A stretch of 38,756 nucleotides of DNA. It comes from Flemingiibacterium sp045578725 (GTDB taxonomy: Bacteria; Bacillota; Clostridia; Oscillospirales; CAG-272). The stretch is from assembly GCA_045578725.1 (NCBI GenBank), contig JAZNKS010000051.1:1-38756 (forward strand), given 5' to 3'. Below, one piece after another: positions 31,835 to 38,756 of the stretch. The translations under genes were made by a program, and so were the position numbers. The notes beneath the pieces were generated by a model. That model saw only the letters and a list, made by a program, of their open reading frames with translations. It made no database searches and had not been told where the DNA came from. Position 1 is the first letter of the stretch. Each line of letters opens with the position of its first letter.

Positions 31835-33286
31835 ATGAAGAGAAGAATTTCCGCTTTTCTGCTTGCCGCCATGCTTTTGGGGCTGACCGCCTGCGCCGGT
31901 GATCCGTCAGCGGCTGACACCACGCTTCCGCCCGCTGACGATTCCACCGATCCTGCCGAAACCGCCCCGATCGATGCGCTGCCCACCGTCAATTACGATG
32001 GAGCCGAATTCAACATCCTGATCCCAGCGGATGTGACCTACGAATATTCCCTGGAGATAAACGGCGATATCGTCGGCGATGCGGAATACAACCGCGACCG
32101 AACCCTGGAAGAGAAGTACAACATAACCTTAAACTACATTGCCCAGCCCGGAAACTGGGCATACAGAGATACCTTCAACGGCCTGATCCGGCAGAGTATT
32201 ATGTCCAATGACGGCGCCTATGATCTTGTGAACGGCCTTATTGCCGTAACCATGCCCCTCGTGTCGGAAGGGCTGTTTCTGAACTATCTGGAGCTGGAAG
32301 ACATGAACCTGGCGGATCCGTGGTGGGCTGCCGAGATGGACAAAAATCTGTCATTTTGCGGCAAGCTGTACGGTGTCTGCGGCTCCGGCCTTCTTTCCAT
32401 GTACAAATCCTCGTATGTCATGTACTACAACGAAAAGCTGGTTACCGATTACAAGCTTGAGAATCCCCTTCAACTGGTGCTGGACGGAAGCTGGACGGTC
32501 GATAAGTTCCTTGCCCTTACCAAGGATTTCACAAACGATCTGAATGCGGACAGCCTGATCGACACAGACGATCAGATTGGCTATATCGCAAATGAAGTCT
32601 GCCAGCGCGGCTTCCAGACAGCTCTTGCGCTCAACCCGCTGTCAAAAGATCCCGACGGCTATTTTGTATTCACCGGTCTGACCGAGCGCTTCACCGGTGC
32701 GGCAGACAAGCTGTCCGGCTATCTCAGCGACAAATCCCAGTGCCTGATTCGCGGCACGGAGCTCGATGAGCTGACCGCCATGTTCATCAACAATCAGGCG
32801 CTTTTCTATACCTCAACCATTCAGACGATTGAAAGCCTGCGTAATATGGAAAGCGACTTCGGTCTGATCCCCCAGCCCAAGCTGGATGAAAACCAGGAAG
32901 ATTATCATGTTCAGATGGGAACCGGATCGGGTATGTACTTCATTCCCAAGACCGTAAAGGATCCCGGGATGACCGTGAATGTGCTGAACGCATACAACTG
33001 CCTCAGCATGAGTGATGTCGTTCCCGCGTACTATGAATCTTCGCTCAAAGAGAAATTCACCCGCAGCGATGAAAACAAGCTGGTTATTGATATCATTAAC
33101 CGCTCGATCATGATGGATGCTTCCTTTGCGTTTGCCACCACCCTCGGCGGGAGTCCCAACACCAATACGTTTTTCTATTTTGCTACCGTCTTTTCGCTTC
33201 CTTCGGCATCCATGTTTGAATCCAACAGGAGTACCATCGAGGCCGGAATCGAAGCCCTTGAAGAGGCCTTCAGCGCCATCGAATAA
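31835..33286 (+). CDS. Extracellular solute-binding lipoprotein (sugar ABC transporter type), orphan
   Basis: This 483-residue lipoprotein has the lipobox LTAC (Cys20), a Thr/Asp/Pro-rich linker (about 21-48), and a periplasmic-binding-protein fold of the family 1 type: YNRDRTLEEKYNITLNY near the start, KLYGVCGSGLLSM, YYNEKLVTDYKLENP and AMFINNQALFYTSTIQTIE. It would capture a sugar or oligosaccharide outside the cell. No permease or ATPase gene is adjacent, so it must use a transporter encoded elsewhere. The likely promoter is weak (TATACT at 31804-31809, poor -35). The ribosome-binding site is TGAGG. A terminator follows. Confidence 0.9.
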   Translation: MKRRISAFLLAAMLLGLTACAGDPSAADTTLPPADDSTDPAETAPIDALPTVNYDGAEFNILIPADVTYEYSLEINGDIVGDAEYNRDRTLEEKYNITLNYIAQPGNWAYRDTFNGLIRQSIMSNDGAYDLVNGLIAVTMPLVSEGLFLNYLELEDMNLADPWWAAEMDKNLSFCGKLYGVCGSGLLSMYKSSYVMYYNEKLVTDYKLENPLQLVLDGSWTVDKFLALTKDFTNDLNADSLIDTDDQIGYIANEVCQRGFQTALALNPLSKDPDGYFVFTGLTERFTGAADKLSGYLSDKSQCLIRGTELDELTAMFINNQALFYTSTIQTIESLRNMESDFGLIPQPKLDENQEDYHVQMGTGSGMYFIPKTVKDPGMTVNVLNAYNCLSMSDVVPAYYESSLKEKFTRSDENKLVIDIINRSIMMDASFAFATTLGGSPNTNTFFYFATVFSLPSASMFESNRSTIEAGIEALEEAFSAIE

Positions 33287-33294
33287 GCATAAAG

Positions 33295-33330
33295 AACGTG
33301 GTTGCCGCGCCAAAGCGGCAACCACGTTTT
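33295..33330. terminator. Bidirectional terminator between the two lipoprotein genes
   Basis: AACGTGGTTGCCGC and GCGGCAACCACGTT form a perfect 14-pair stem with a 6-base loop and a following TT. Confidence 0.9.
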
Positions 33331-33337
33331 GTGTTGT

Positions 33338-34564
33338 TTATGGATTCTGCGATTCCGCCGCTTCCCGGATCGCTTCGGCGGCTTCGTCGAGCGTTTCGAT
33401 GCCGGCGAAGATTTGCTCATTGAAGAGCGGACGAACTTCCGTCTCGCCGGAGCGCGCATTGGATGAGGTCAGCTCGGCACAGCCCTGCACAAGCGGGAGC
33501 AAGGTCACGCCGTCCGGCGCGATTGAGATCGCCATCAGATAGCGCTTGCCCTCGCCGTAAACAAGCGGCAGATCCGAGCATAGCTCATAGCCGTCATAGA
33601 CACCGTAGTTCAGCGTGAGCGTCAGAGAATCGCCGGTCTGAAGCTTACCGGTGGTATCGCAGATGATTTCATCCACCGTCAGAGTGGCAGGCGTACGGAT
33701 CTTTTTGATGGCATTGAAGAGCGCCTCCCCCTCGGCATTGGCCGGAATCGAATCAATCCCATCGAGGTAGGGTTCGCCGACATCCGAAACCGTACACGCG
33801 ACCACATACTCCGCTTTATCTATCACTTCCGAAAGATTTTCCGCCATGGAAACAAGGCCCTGCGATTTCACCGAGGCTTTGATCTCCTGTACCGGATCTT
33901 GGGCAGGTGTTGATTCCTCAGTCAAAGTCATAGCATTCTGAATGGCTTCGTAGGAAGCAGCCGCTTCCCGGATCGCTTTGGCGGCTTCGTCGAGCGTTTC
34001 GATACCGGCGAAGATGGTTTCATTGAAGAGCGGCGTTATTTTCGTTTTCTTCCAAAGGAATCCGCTTTCTGTCAGCTCGGCGCTGAGCTGAAAAAGATCC
34101 GTCAGCCGCTCACCGGAACCGGAAAGCGCCAGAAGATAGCGCTTGCCCTCATCATAGACAGGGAATCTTGTCTGAAGCTCGTAGCCTTCCCAGACTCCGT
34201 AGGCCATCGAGAGGGTCAGCACATCGCCGGATTTTCGCTCGCCGGTCGAATCCCAGATGACCGAATCGACCGTGAGCGTGACCGGGGTGCGGATCCGCTT
34301 GGCATTCGTGAGAAAATTTCTGTCGGTAAGCTTGTCAATGCCGACAAGGTAGGATTGTCCGACCTCGGTAACGGTACAGGTGACGACGGATTCGGCACCC
34401 CAAAGCGCCTCCTCCAGAGAATGATCGGCAAAGGCGCAGACCGTCGGCAGATGTGACATCCGGATCTCCTGCACCGGCTCCGCATCCTCCGGTGCGCTGA
34501 CAAGCCGGCAGGAAGCAAGGGTCAGCATCGCCGCGGCAAGCAGAATTGTCACGATTTTTCTCAT
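33338..34564 (-). CDS. Lipoprotein of unknown function with tandem internal duplication
   Basis: I do not recognise a family. The 408-residue protein has the lipobox LASC (Cys19). Two copies of a domain of about 180 residues follow, at 30-206 and 224-404. Each begins PVQEI and contains VTCTVTEVGQ or VACTVSDVGE, IRTPVTLTVD or IRTPATLTVD, GYEL, EGKRYL and FAGIETLDEAA-AIREAA. The 201-residue offset between copies is constant at the end, and the DNA there is almost identical over 70 bases, so the duplication is recent or maintained by gene conversion. The ATG at 34564 is chosen since AAAGGAGGG precedes it. The domain looks beta-rich and is probably displayed on the cell surface. Confidence 0.88.
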   Translation of the reverse strand: MRKIVTILLAAAMLTLASCRLVSAPEDAEPVQEIRMSHLPTVCAFADHSLEEALWGAESVVTCTVTEVGQSYLVGIDKLTDRNFLTNAKRIRTPVTLTVDSVIWDSTGERKSGDVLTLSMAYGVWEGYELQTRFPVYDEGKRYLLALSGSGERLTDLFQLSAELTESGFLWKKTKITPLFNETIFAGIETLDEAAKAIREAAASYEAIQNAMTLTEESTPAQDPVQEIKASVKSQGLVSMAENLSEVIDKAEYVVACTVSDVGEPYLDGIDSIPANAEGEALFNAIKKIRTPATLTVDEIICDTTGKLQTGDSLTLTLNYGVYDGYELCSDLPLVYGEGKRYLMAISIAPDGVTLLPLVQGCAELTSSNARSGETEVRPLFNEQIFAGIETLDEAAEAIREAAESQNP

Positions 34565-34679
34565 CGGAATCCCTCCTTTATACTTATATTTTACCTGATC
34601 TGCCGCCATTTGTCAACCCCTGGCTGTTCCGCTCCCACAAAATCTCTCCAAAATGCGCCGATATTCGTCACAATCCCTA

Positions 34680-34708
34680 TTGACGGCGAGGGAAAAATCT
34701 GCTATAAT
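34680..34708 (+). promoter_or_regulatory. Promoter of purH with shared spacer element
   Basis: TTGACG (34680-34685) and TATAAT (34703-34708) are 17 bases apart. It closely matches the purE promoter. Confidence 0.85.
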
Positions 34709-34742
34709 AGTATCACTAAATGAAAAGTGAGGTATTCCCCCA

Positions 34743-36311
34743 ATGAAAAAACGCGCAATTATCAGCTTAACCGACAAAACCGGCGTCGTCGAGTTCGCCA
34801 AGGAGCTCGATGCCCTCGGCTACGAAATCCTGTCCACCGGCGGCACCTGGAAGGTCATCCATGAGGCCGGCGTTCCGGTAACGCAGGTTTCCGATGTCAC
34901 CGGCTTCCCGGAGTGCCTGGACGGCCGCGTCAAGACCCTCCATCCGATGATCCATGCCGGCATTCTGGCGATGCGCGCCAATCCCGAGCACATGGCACAG
35001 ATCGAAAAGCTGGGCGTTACCCCCATCGACATCGTGGCCATCAACCTCTACGCCTTCAAGGATACCATCCTGAAGCCCGGCGTAACCCGTGAGGAGGCCA
35101 TCGAAAACATCGACATCGGCGGCCCCACCATGCTCCGCGCCGCCGCCAAGAACTATCAGGACGTTTCCGTCATCGTCGATCCCGCCGACTACGCGACCGT
35201 CATCGACGAGCTGAAGGCAAACGGCAAGGTATCCGTTGACACCAACCTGAAGCTTGCCTACAAGGTCTTCAATCACACCGCCGCTTATGACACGCTGATC
35301 CAGTCCTACCTGCGCAAGGAGACCGGTATGCCTCTCTTCCCGGAGAAGCTCTCCCTCACCTACGAAAAGGTTCAGGAAATGCGCTACGGCGAAAATCCGC
35401 ATCAGGCGGCCGCTTTCTACCGCGAGATCGGCAACGGCTACTCCGGCACGCTGGCCGAGGCCAAGCAGCTTCACGGCAAGGAGCTTTCCTACAACAACAT
35501 CAACGATACCAACGGCGCTCTTGACTGCCTGAAGGAATTCGACGAGCCGACCGTAGTTGCCGTCAAGCACGCCAATCCCTGCGGCGTCGGCACCGGCGAG
35601 AACATCTACGATGCCTATGTCAAGGCTTACAAGGCTGACCCGGTATCCATCTTCGGCGGCATCATCGTTGCCAACCGTGAGCTGGATGCTGCCACCGCAG
35701 CCGAGATCAACAAGATCTTCGTCGAGATCGTTGTCGCTCCGTCCTACACCGACGAGGCGCTTGAAATCCTCACCCAGAAGAAGAACATCCGCGTTCTGCT
35801 CCTGCCCGACATCGCAAAGCCGAACACCAAGGACATGATGGACATGAAGAAGGTGGCAGGCGGCCTGCTGATTCAGGAGCGCGATGACGGCGTTTACGAG
35901 GAGTCCGAGCTGAAGGTTGTCACCGAGAAGGCTCCCACCGAGGCCGAGATGAAGGATCTCCGCTTTGCAATGAAGGTGGTCAAGCACACCAAGTCCAATG
36001 CCATCGTTCTTGCAAAGGACGGCATCACCACCGGTGTCGGCCCCGGCCAGACCAACCGCATCACCGCTCTGGAGCTTGCCATCCGCTACGCCAACGAGCT
36101 GGAGGGTGCCGAGCCGAACCGTGCGGCCGGTTCCGTCATGGCTTCCGATGCGTTCTTCCCGTTCTCCGACTGTGTGGAGGCCGCTCACAAGGCCGGCATC
36201 ACCGCGATCATCCAGCCGGGCGGATCCATCCGCGACCAGGATTCCATCGATGCCTGCAACAAGTACGGCATTGCGATGGTCTTCACCGGCGCGCGCCACT
36301 TCAAGCACTAA
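34743..36311 (+). CDS. purH: Bifunctional AICAR formyltransferase/IMP cyclohydrolase
   Basis: PurH (522 aa) carries out the last two steps of IMP synthesis. The N-terminal IMP cyclohydrolase part (about 1-190) has the starting ISLTDKTGVVEFA and LDGRVKTLHPMIHAGIL; the C-terminal formyltransferase part has VAVKHANPCG with the catalytic Lys-His and ends with FTGARHFKH. Codon use favours GTT and AAG in places. It has its own promoter, about 7 kb from purE-purN, which is unusual since purN and purH are generally adjacent in Firmicutes. A terminator follows. Confidence 0.98.
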   Translation: MKKRAIISLTDKTGVVEFAKELDALGYEILSTGGTWKVIHEAGVPVTQVSDVTGFPECLDGRVKTLHPMIHAGILAMRANPEHMAQIEKLGVTPIDIVAINLYAFKDTILKPGVTREEAIENIDIGGPTMLRAAAKNYQDVSVIVDPADYATVIDELKANGKVSVDTNLKLAYKVFNHTAAYDTLIQSYLRKETGMPLFPEKLSLTYEKVQEMRYGENPHQAAAFYREIGNGYSGTLAEAKQLHGKELSYNNINDTNGALDCLKEFDEPTVVAVKHANPCGVGTGENIYDAYVKAYKADPVSIFGGIIVANRELDAATAAEINKIFVEIVVAPSYTDEALEILTQKKNIRVLLLPDIAKPNTKDMMDMKKVAGGLLIQERDDGVYEESELKVVTEKAPTEAEMKDLRFAMKVVKHTKSNAIVLAKDGITTGVGPGQTNRITALELAIRYANELEGAEPNRAAGSVMASDAFFPFSDCVEAAHKAGITAIIQPGGSIRDQDSIDACNKYGIAMVFTGARHFKH

Positions 36312-36320
36312 GATAAAGAT

Positions 36321-36350
36321 AAACCGGACGGCTTCCGAGCTGTCCGGTTT
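36321..36350 (+). terminator. Rho-independent terminator after purH
   Basis: AAACCGGAC and GTCCGGTTT form the stem, with TTAATTTT following. Confidence 0.88.
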
Positions 36351-36400
36351 TAATTTTGCCGATTGTGTCCTATATTCCCGGACCGAAATGCGGTTCATCC

Positions 36401-36477
36401 CATAGGGCGGGGCCTTTGTCCCGCCGACGAATGCAGCGTGAATTCACCAAACGGCGGGCGTAACCCCCCGCCCTACG
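36401..36477. repeat. REP-like inverted pair of GC-rich hairpins
   Basis: Two 26-base arms (36401-36426 and 36452-36477) are inverted copies with 20 of 26 matches. Each arm can itself fold (GGCGGG/CCCGCC). They are separated by 25 bases. A single unit of the same TAGGG(G)CG...CGCCCG pattern occurs at 38134-38157. Confidence 0.7.
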
Positions 36478-36524
36478 GAGAATTTTTTCTTGCCGCGGAA
36501 AGGACTGTTTTTGCCGATCGGGGC

Positions 36525-36553
36525 TTGCATCCCGGGCAGAAATGTGCTATAAT
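36525..36553 (+). promoter_or_regulatory. Promoter of rex
   Basis: TTGCAT (36525-36530) and TATAAT (36548-36553) are 17 bases apart. Confidence 0.75.
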
Positions 36554-36583
36554 AGATAAAAATGAATCGATATCGGAGGAACC

Positions 36584-37234
36584 ATGGAACGAAAATCCAT
36601 TCCGCCGCGGACGGCTGACCGTCTGCCGCTCTATTACAATTATCTGACCGGGCTGAAGCCAAAGCCGAAGCACATCTCCTCGGCCGCGATTGCCGAGGCG
36701 CTGGGACTTGGCGGCATCCTTGTGCGCAAGGATCTGGCTGCGGTTTCTGCGGGTGCAAAGCCCCGGATCGGCTATGAAACCGCTTCGCTGATCGCCGATC
36801 TCGGAGCGTATCTCGGATGCGGAAAGACAATCCGTGCGGTTGTGATCGGAGCCGACCGTCTTGGCCGTGCGCTTTTGAGCTTCGAGCGCTTTTCAACGCT
36901 TGGCGTTGACATCACGGCAGTCTTTGATACGGCCCGCTTCTTCGATTCGAGGCTGCTTCTGGAATGCTCGCCGGAGGAGCGCAATGCGATCCTGCCGCTG
37001 GAGCAGCTGGAGGTCTACTGCAGGAGCCGGCAGGTGAAGATCGGCATCATCACGGTGCAGGATAAAACGGCGCAGGAAATCTGCGACCGGCTGGTAAGCG
37101 CGGGTGTCGGAGCCATCTGGAATTTCGCGCCGACACCGCTGAAGGTGCCCGAAGGTGTGATTCTCAAAAATGAAGATCTGGCGGGAACGCTTGCGCTGAT
37201 GGCGCATGAGCTGAGCGAATATGGCAGGGAATAG
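36584..37234 (+). CDS. rex: Redox-sensing transcriptional repressor Rex, with altered NADH-loop glycine
   Basis: Rex (216 aa) represses fermentation and NADH-reoxidising genes and leaves DNA when NADH binds. The winged helix is at residues 10-60 (ISSAAIAEALGLGGILVRKDL), and the NAD-binding Rossmann domain starts at about 84. The usual GxGxxG reads G89-A-D91-R-L-G94, so the middle glycine is an aspartate. The C-terminal WNFAP (179-183) is conserved. The ribosome-binding site is CGGAGGA. The gene stands alone, just upstream of sigG; no clear TTGTTAA-type Rex box was found in the window. Confidence 0.92.
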   Translation: MERKSIPPRTADRLPLYYNYLTGLKPKPKHISSAAIAEALGLGGILVRKDLAAVSAGAKPRIGYETASLIADLGAYLGCGKTIRAVVIGADRLGRALLSFERFSTLGVDITAVFDTARFFDSRLLLECSPEERNAILPLEQLEVYCRSRQVKIGIITVQDKTAQEICDRLVSAGVGAIWNFAPTPLKVPEGVILKNEDLAGTLALMAHELSEYGRE

Positions 37235-37259
37235 ACGGCCTGCTTCCATAAGTTAGTCT

Positions 37260-37290
37260 GCATAAAGGTACGCCCGGCGCGGCAATACTT
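37260..37290 (+). promoter_or_regulatory. SigF-type forespore promoter of sigG
   Basis: GCATA (37260-37264) is followed after 16 bases by GGCAATACTT (37281-37290). This fits the Bacillus SigF consensus (GYATA, 16 bases, GGnnAnAnTw) at every fixed position. The transcript would start about 30 bases before the sigG ATG. Confidence 0.72.
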
Positions 37291-37325
37291 TATATACAAC
37301 GAAGTGAAAACCGAGGATATAAAGT

Positions 37326-38111
37326 ATGCAGCCAAGGACATGGCACCAGAAGGTGGAAATCTGCGGTGTCAACACCGCCAAGCTTAAAACGCTGAGTGCG
37401 GAAGAAAAAACGAAGCTTCTCCGTCGGATCCGGGAGGGTGACAAAGCGGCGCGTGAGGAGCTGATAAACGGCAATCTTCGGCTGGTGCTCTCGATTATCC
37501 AGCGCTTTGCCTCACGGGGCGAGAATATGGATGATCTGTTCCAGGTGGGGTGCATCGGACTGATAAAAGCGATTGATCATTTTGATATCACGCTGGACGT
37601 CCGCTTTTCGACCTATGCGGTGCCGATGATTATCGGCGAAATCCGGCGGTATCTGCGGGATAACAATGCGATCCGGGTCAGCCGCTCGGTGCGGGATTTA
37701 GCGTACCGTGCGCTGACGGTGCGCGAGGAGCTGTCAAGGAAGCTGGATCGGGAGCCGTCGGTGGAGGACATTGCATCGGCGCTGGGATCAAAGCCGGTCG
37801 ATGTGGCGGCGGCGCTGGAAGCGATCGTGGAGCCGGTGAGTCTGTACGAGCCGATCTACACGGACGGCGGGGATTCGATCTATGTGATGGATCAGATCCG
37901 GGACAATGACAACACAGACGAAGCATGGCTGGAGGATATCGCCCTCCGCGATGCGATGGCCCGCCTGTCGCCGCGCGAGAAAAACATCATCCAGCTTCGT
38001 TTTTTCAAAGGGCGCACACAGATGGAGATCGCCGGTGAGATCGGCATCTCGCAGGCGCAGGTATCGCGCATCGAGAAGGGCGCACTGGAGCGGATCCGAA
38101 AGCAGATATAG
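37326..38111 (+). CDS. sigG: RNA polymerase sporulation sigma factor SigG
   Basis: SigG (261 aa) directs late forespore transcription. The N-terminal KVEICGVNTAKL is diagnostic of SigG and separates it from SigF. Region 2 reads GNLRLVLSIIQRFASRGENM with DDLFQVGCIGLIKAIDHFD; the conserved FSTYAVPMIIGEIRRYLRDN follows; and the region 4 HTH is QMEIAGEIGISQAQVSRIEK. GAGGA lies about 9 bases before the ATG. spoIIGA and sigE, which normally precede sigG, are absent; the upstream neighbour is rex. Confidence 0.97.
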   Translation: MQPRTWHQKVEICGVNTAKLKTLSAEEKTKLLRRIREGDKAAREELINGNLRLVLSIIQRFASRGENMDDLFQVGCIGLIKAIDHFDITLDVRFSTYAVPMIIGEIRRYLRDNNAIRVSRSVRDLAYRALTVREELSRKLDREPSVEDIASALGSKPVDVAAALEAIVEPVSLYEPIYTDGGDSIYVMDQIRDNDNTDEAWLEDIALRDAMARLSPREKNIIQLRFFKGRTQMEIAGEIGISQAQVSRIEKGALERIRKQI

Positions 38112-38133
38112 GGAATGGTGGGAGCAGGCCCCA

Positions 38134-38157
38134 GTAGGGGCGAACTGTGTTCGCCCG
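38134..38157. repeat. Single REP-like GC-rich hairpin
   Basis: GTAGGGGCGAA...TTCGCCCG folds as a short stem (GGGCGAA with the partner arm) and shares its ends with the inverted pair at 36401. It lies just after sigG. Confidence 0.55.
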
Positions 38158-38206
38158 CGTGCTGATGCGATGGAAATTTCGTTTGCGTGATGCGATTGGA
38201 AGAAGT

Positions 38207-38724
38207 TTCTGCAAGCTTGCGGATTCGATGATACCTGCAGGCGCATCTGTTACACAGCTGCGCAGGCGCATCCGCTCCGCGGCTGCGCCTGCAAGGACGA
38301 TATTCTGCCTGCAGACTTCATCGTTCACCGCGTCCTTGCTTCGAGGCTTTCACCCACCAAACGTTCCAAAACAGAAAAGCCACCCGAATGGGTGTCTTTC
38401 TGCAAGCTTGCGGATTCGATGACCTGCACCCGCCGGCCATAGCCGGCGGTGGCAAGGACGATATTCTGCCTGCAGACTTCATCGTTCGCCGCGTCCTTGC
38501 TTCGAGCTTCTCACCCACCAAACGAGCCAAAACAGAAAAGCCACCCGAATGGGTGGCTTTCTGTTTTGGCGCGCCTGGCAGGATTCGATTACCTGCAGGC
38601 GCATCCGCTCCGCGGCTCCGCCAGCAAGGACGATATTGTTCCTGCAAACTTCATCGTTCACCGCGTCCTTGCTTCGAGCTTCTCACCCACCAAACGTTCC
38701 AAAACAGAAAAGCCACCCGAATGG
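38207..38724. repeat. Array of about three tandem intergenic repeat units
   Basis: Units start at 38207, 38398 and 38559 (lengths about 191, 161 and 166 before the adapter). Each has GGATTCGAT, a variable GC-rich hairpin segment, a conserved core bounded by GCAAGGACG and CGTCCTTGC (able to pair), CACCCACCAAACG, and a terminator-like hairpin AAAAGCCACCC/GGGTGGCTTT. The short frames across it have no recognisable protein and follow the repeat, so this gene-free stretch is probably non-coding. The array probably continues beyond the contig. Confidence 0.85.
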
Positions 38725-38756
38725 AAGTCGGAGGCCAAGCGGTCTTAGGAAGACAA
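38725..38756. other. Sequencing adapter remnant at contig end (not genomic)
   Basis: The last 32 bases, from AAGTCGGAGGCC to TTAGGAAGACAA, match from memory the DNBSEQ/MGI (BGISEQ) 3' adapter. They begin in the loop of the repeat hairpin, where a short insert would have run into adapter. This stretch should be trimmed. Confidence 0.93.

Noticed and set aside
34767..36398. A 543-codon open frame opposite purH
   Set aside because: It is antisense to a certain gene, and its valine-, glycine- and aspartate-rich composition is what the reverse complement of purH codons produces.
38207..38724. CRISPR array
   Set aside because: Units are about 160-190 bases and contain large hairpins; there are no short repeats with unique spacers of even length, and no cas genes.
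38318..38748. Short open frames on both strands in the terminal repeats
   Set aside because: They follow the repeat units, include adapter sequence on the plus strand, and lack ribosome-binding sites and family motifs.
38725..38756. The end looked like the start of a tRNA or tRNA-like element
   Set aside because: The sequence is explained in full by a known sequencing adapter, and no acceptor or anticodon stem can be formed.

Overview
The window looks like a chromosomal stretch from a fairly high-GC, endospore-forming member of the Clostridia, plausibly an uncultured gut bacterium of the Oscillospirales type. The evidence is sporulation genes (spmA, spmB, a YlmC/YmxH protein, a SpoIID/LytB protein and sigG), Firmicutes-type lipoproteins, the cmk-plsC-ispH/rpsA gene order, and a fused IspH-ribosomal S1 protein. 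It is an assembled contig: it opens inside a gene, and its last 32 bases match a DNBSEQ/MGI sequencing adapter rather than genome.

Layout. 1-6180: a plus-strand operon of a truncated RpiR-type regulator, a BaiN/HI0933 flavoprotein, a TIM-barrel sugar epimerase, cmk, plsC and ispH-rpsA. 6248-9300: a GH4 glycosidase, a small AbrB-type regulator with a zinc ribbon, and spmAB. 9383-12148 (minus): amino-acid ABC permease, ATPase and a CapA-type lipoprotein. 12308-17233: a diacylglycerol-kinase-like lipid kinase, then a minus-strand trio (secreted coiled-coil protein, SpoIID/LytB protein, SGNH hydrolase) and ylmC/ymxH. 17263-23783: carbohydrate accessory genes (AraC regulator divergent from an epimerase and a Gfo/Idh/MocA dehydrogenase; RraA-like protein and lactonase; BNR-type propeller). 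23847-31700: mntP, two alpha/beta hydrolases, tmcAL, ackA, purE-purN and an SLH-domain protein. 31835-34564: an orphan solute-binding lipoprotein and an internally duplicated lipoprotein. 34743-38111: purH, rex and sigG. 38112-38724: a gene-free repeat array that ends in the adapter.

How the parts work together. Purine genes are split into purE-purN and purH, but the two core promoters are nearly identical over 31 bases, including the spacer, which suggests a shared operator. sigG stands behind rex instead of behind sigE and carries a good match to a SigF-type forespore promoter. Most operons have a TTGACA-like/17/TATAAT promoter and end in strong hairpins.

The strongest unexplained structure is a 118-base intergenic element present twice (9302 and 20258), both times between convergent genes. 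It can fold into a hairpin, a three-way junction and a long terminal hairpin. The two copies differ at four bases, all in predicted loops. One copy supplies the last 11 codons and the stop of the capA-like gene. Other repeats are a REP-like inverted pair between purH and rex and the array of about three tandem units at the right end. No CRISPR array, tRNA, rRNA, prophage or transposase gene was seen.
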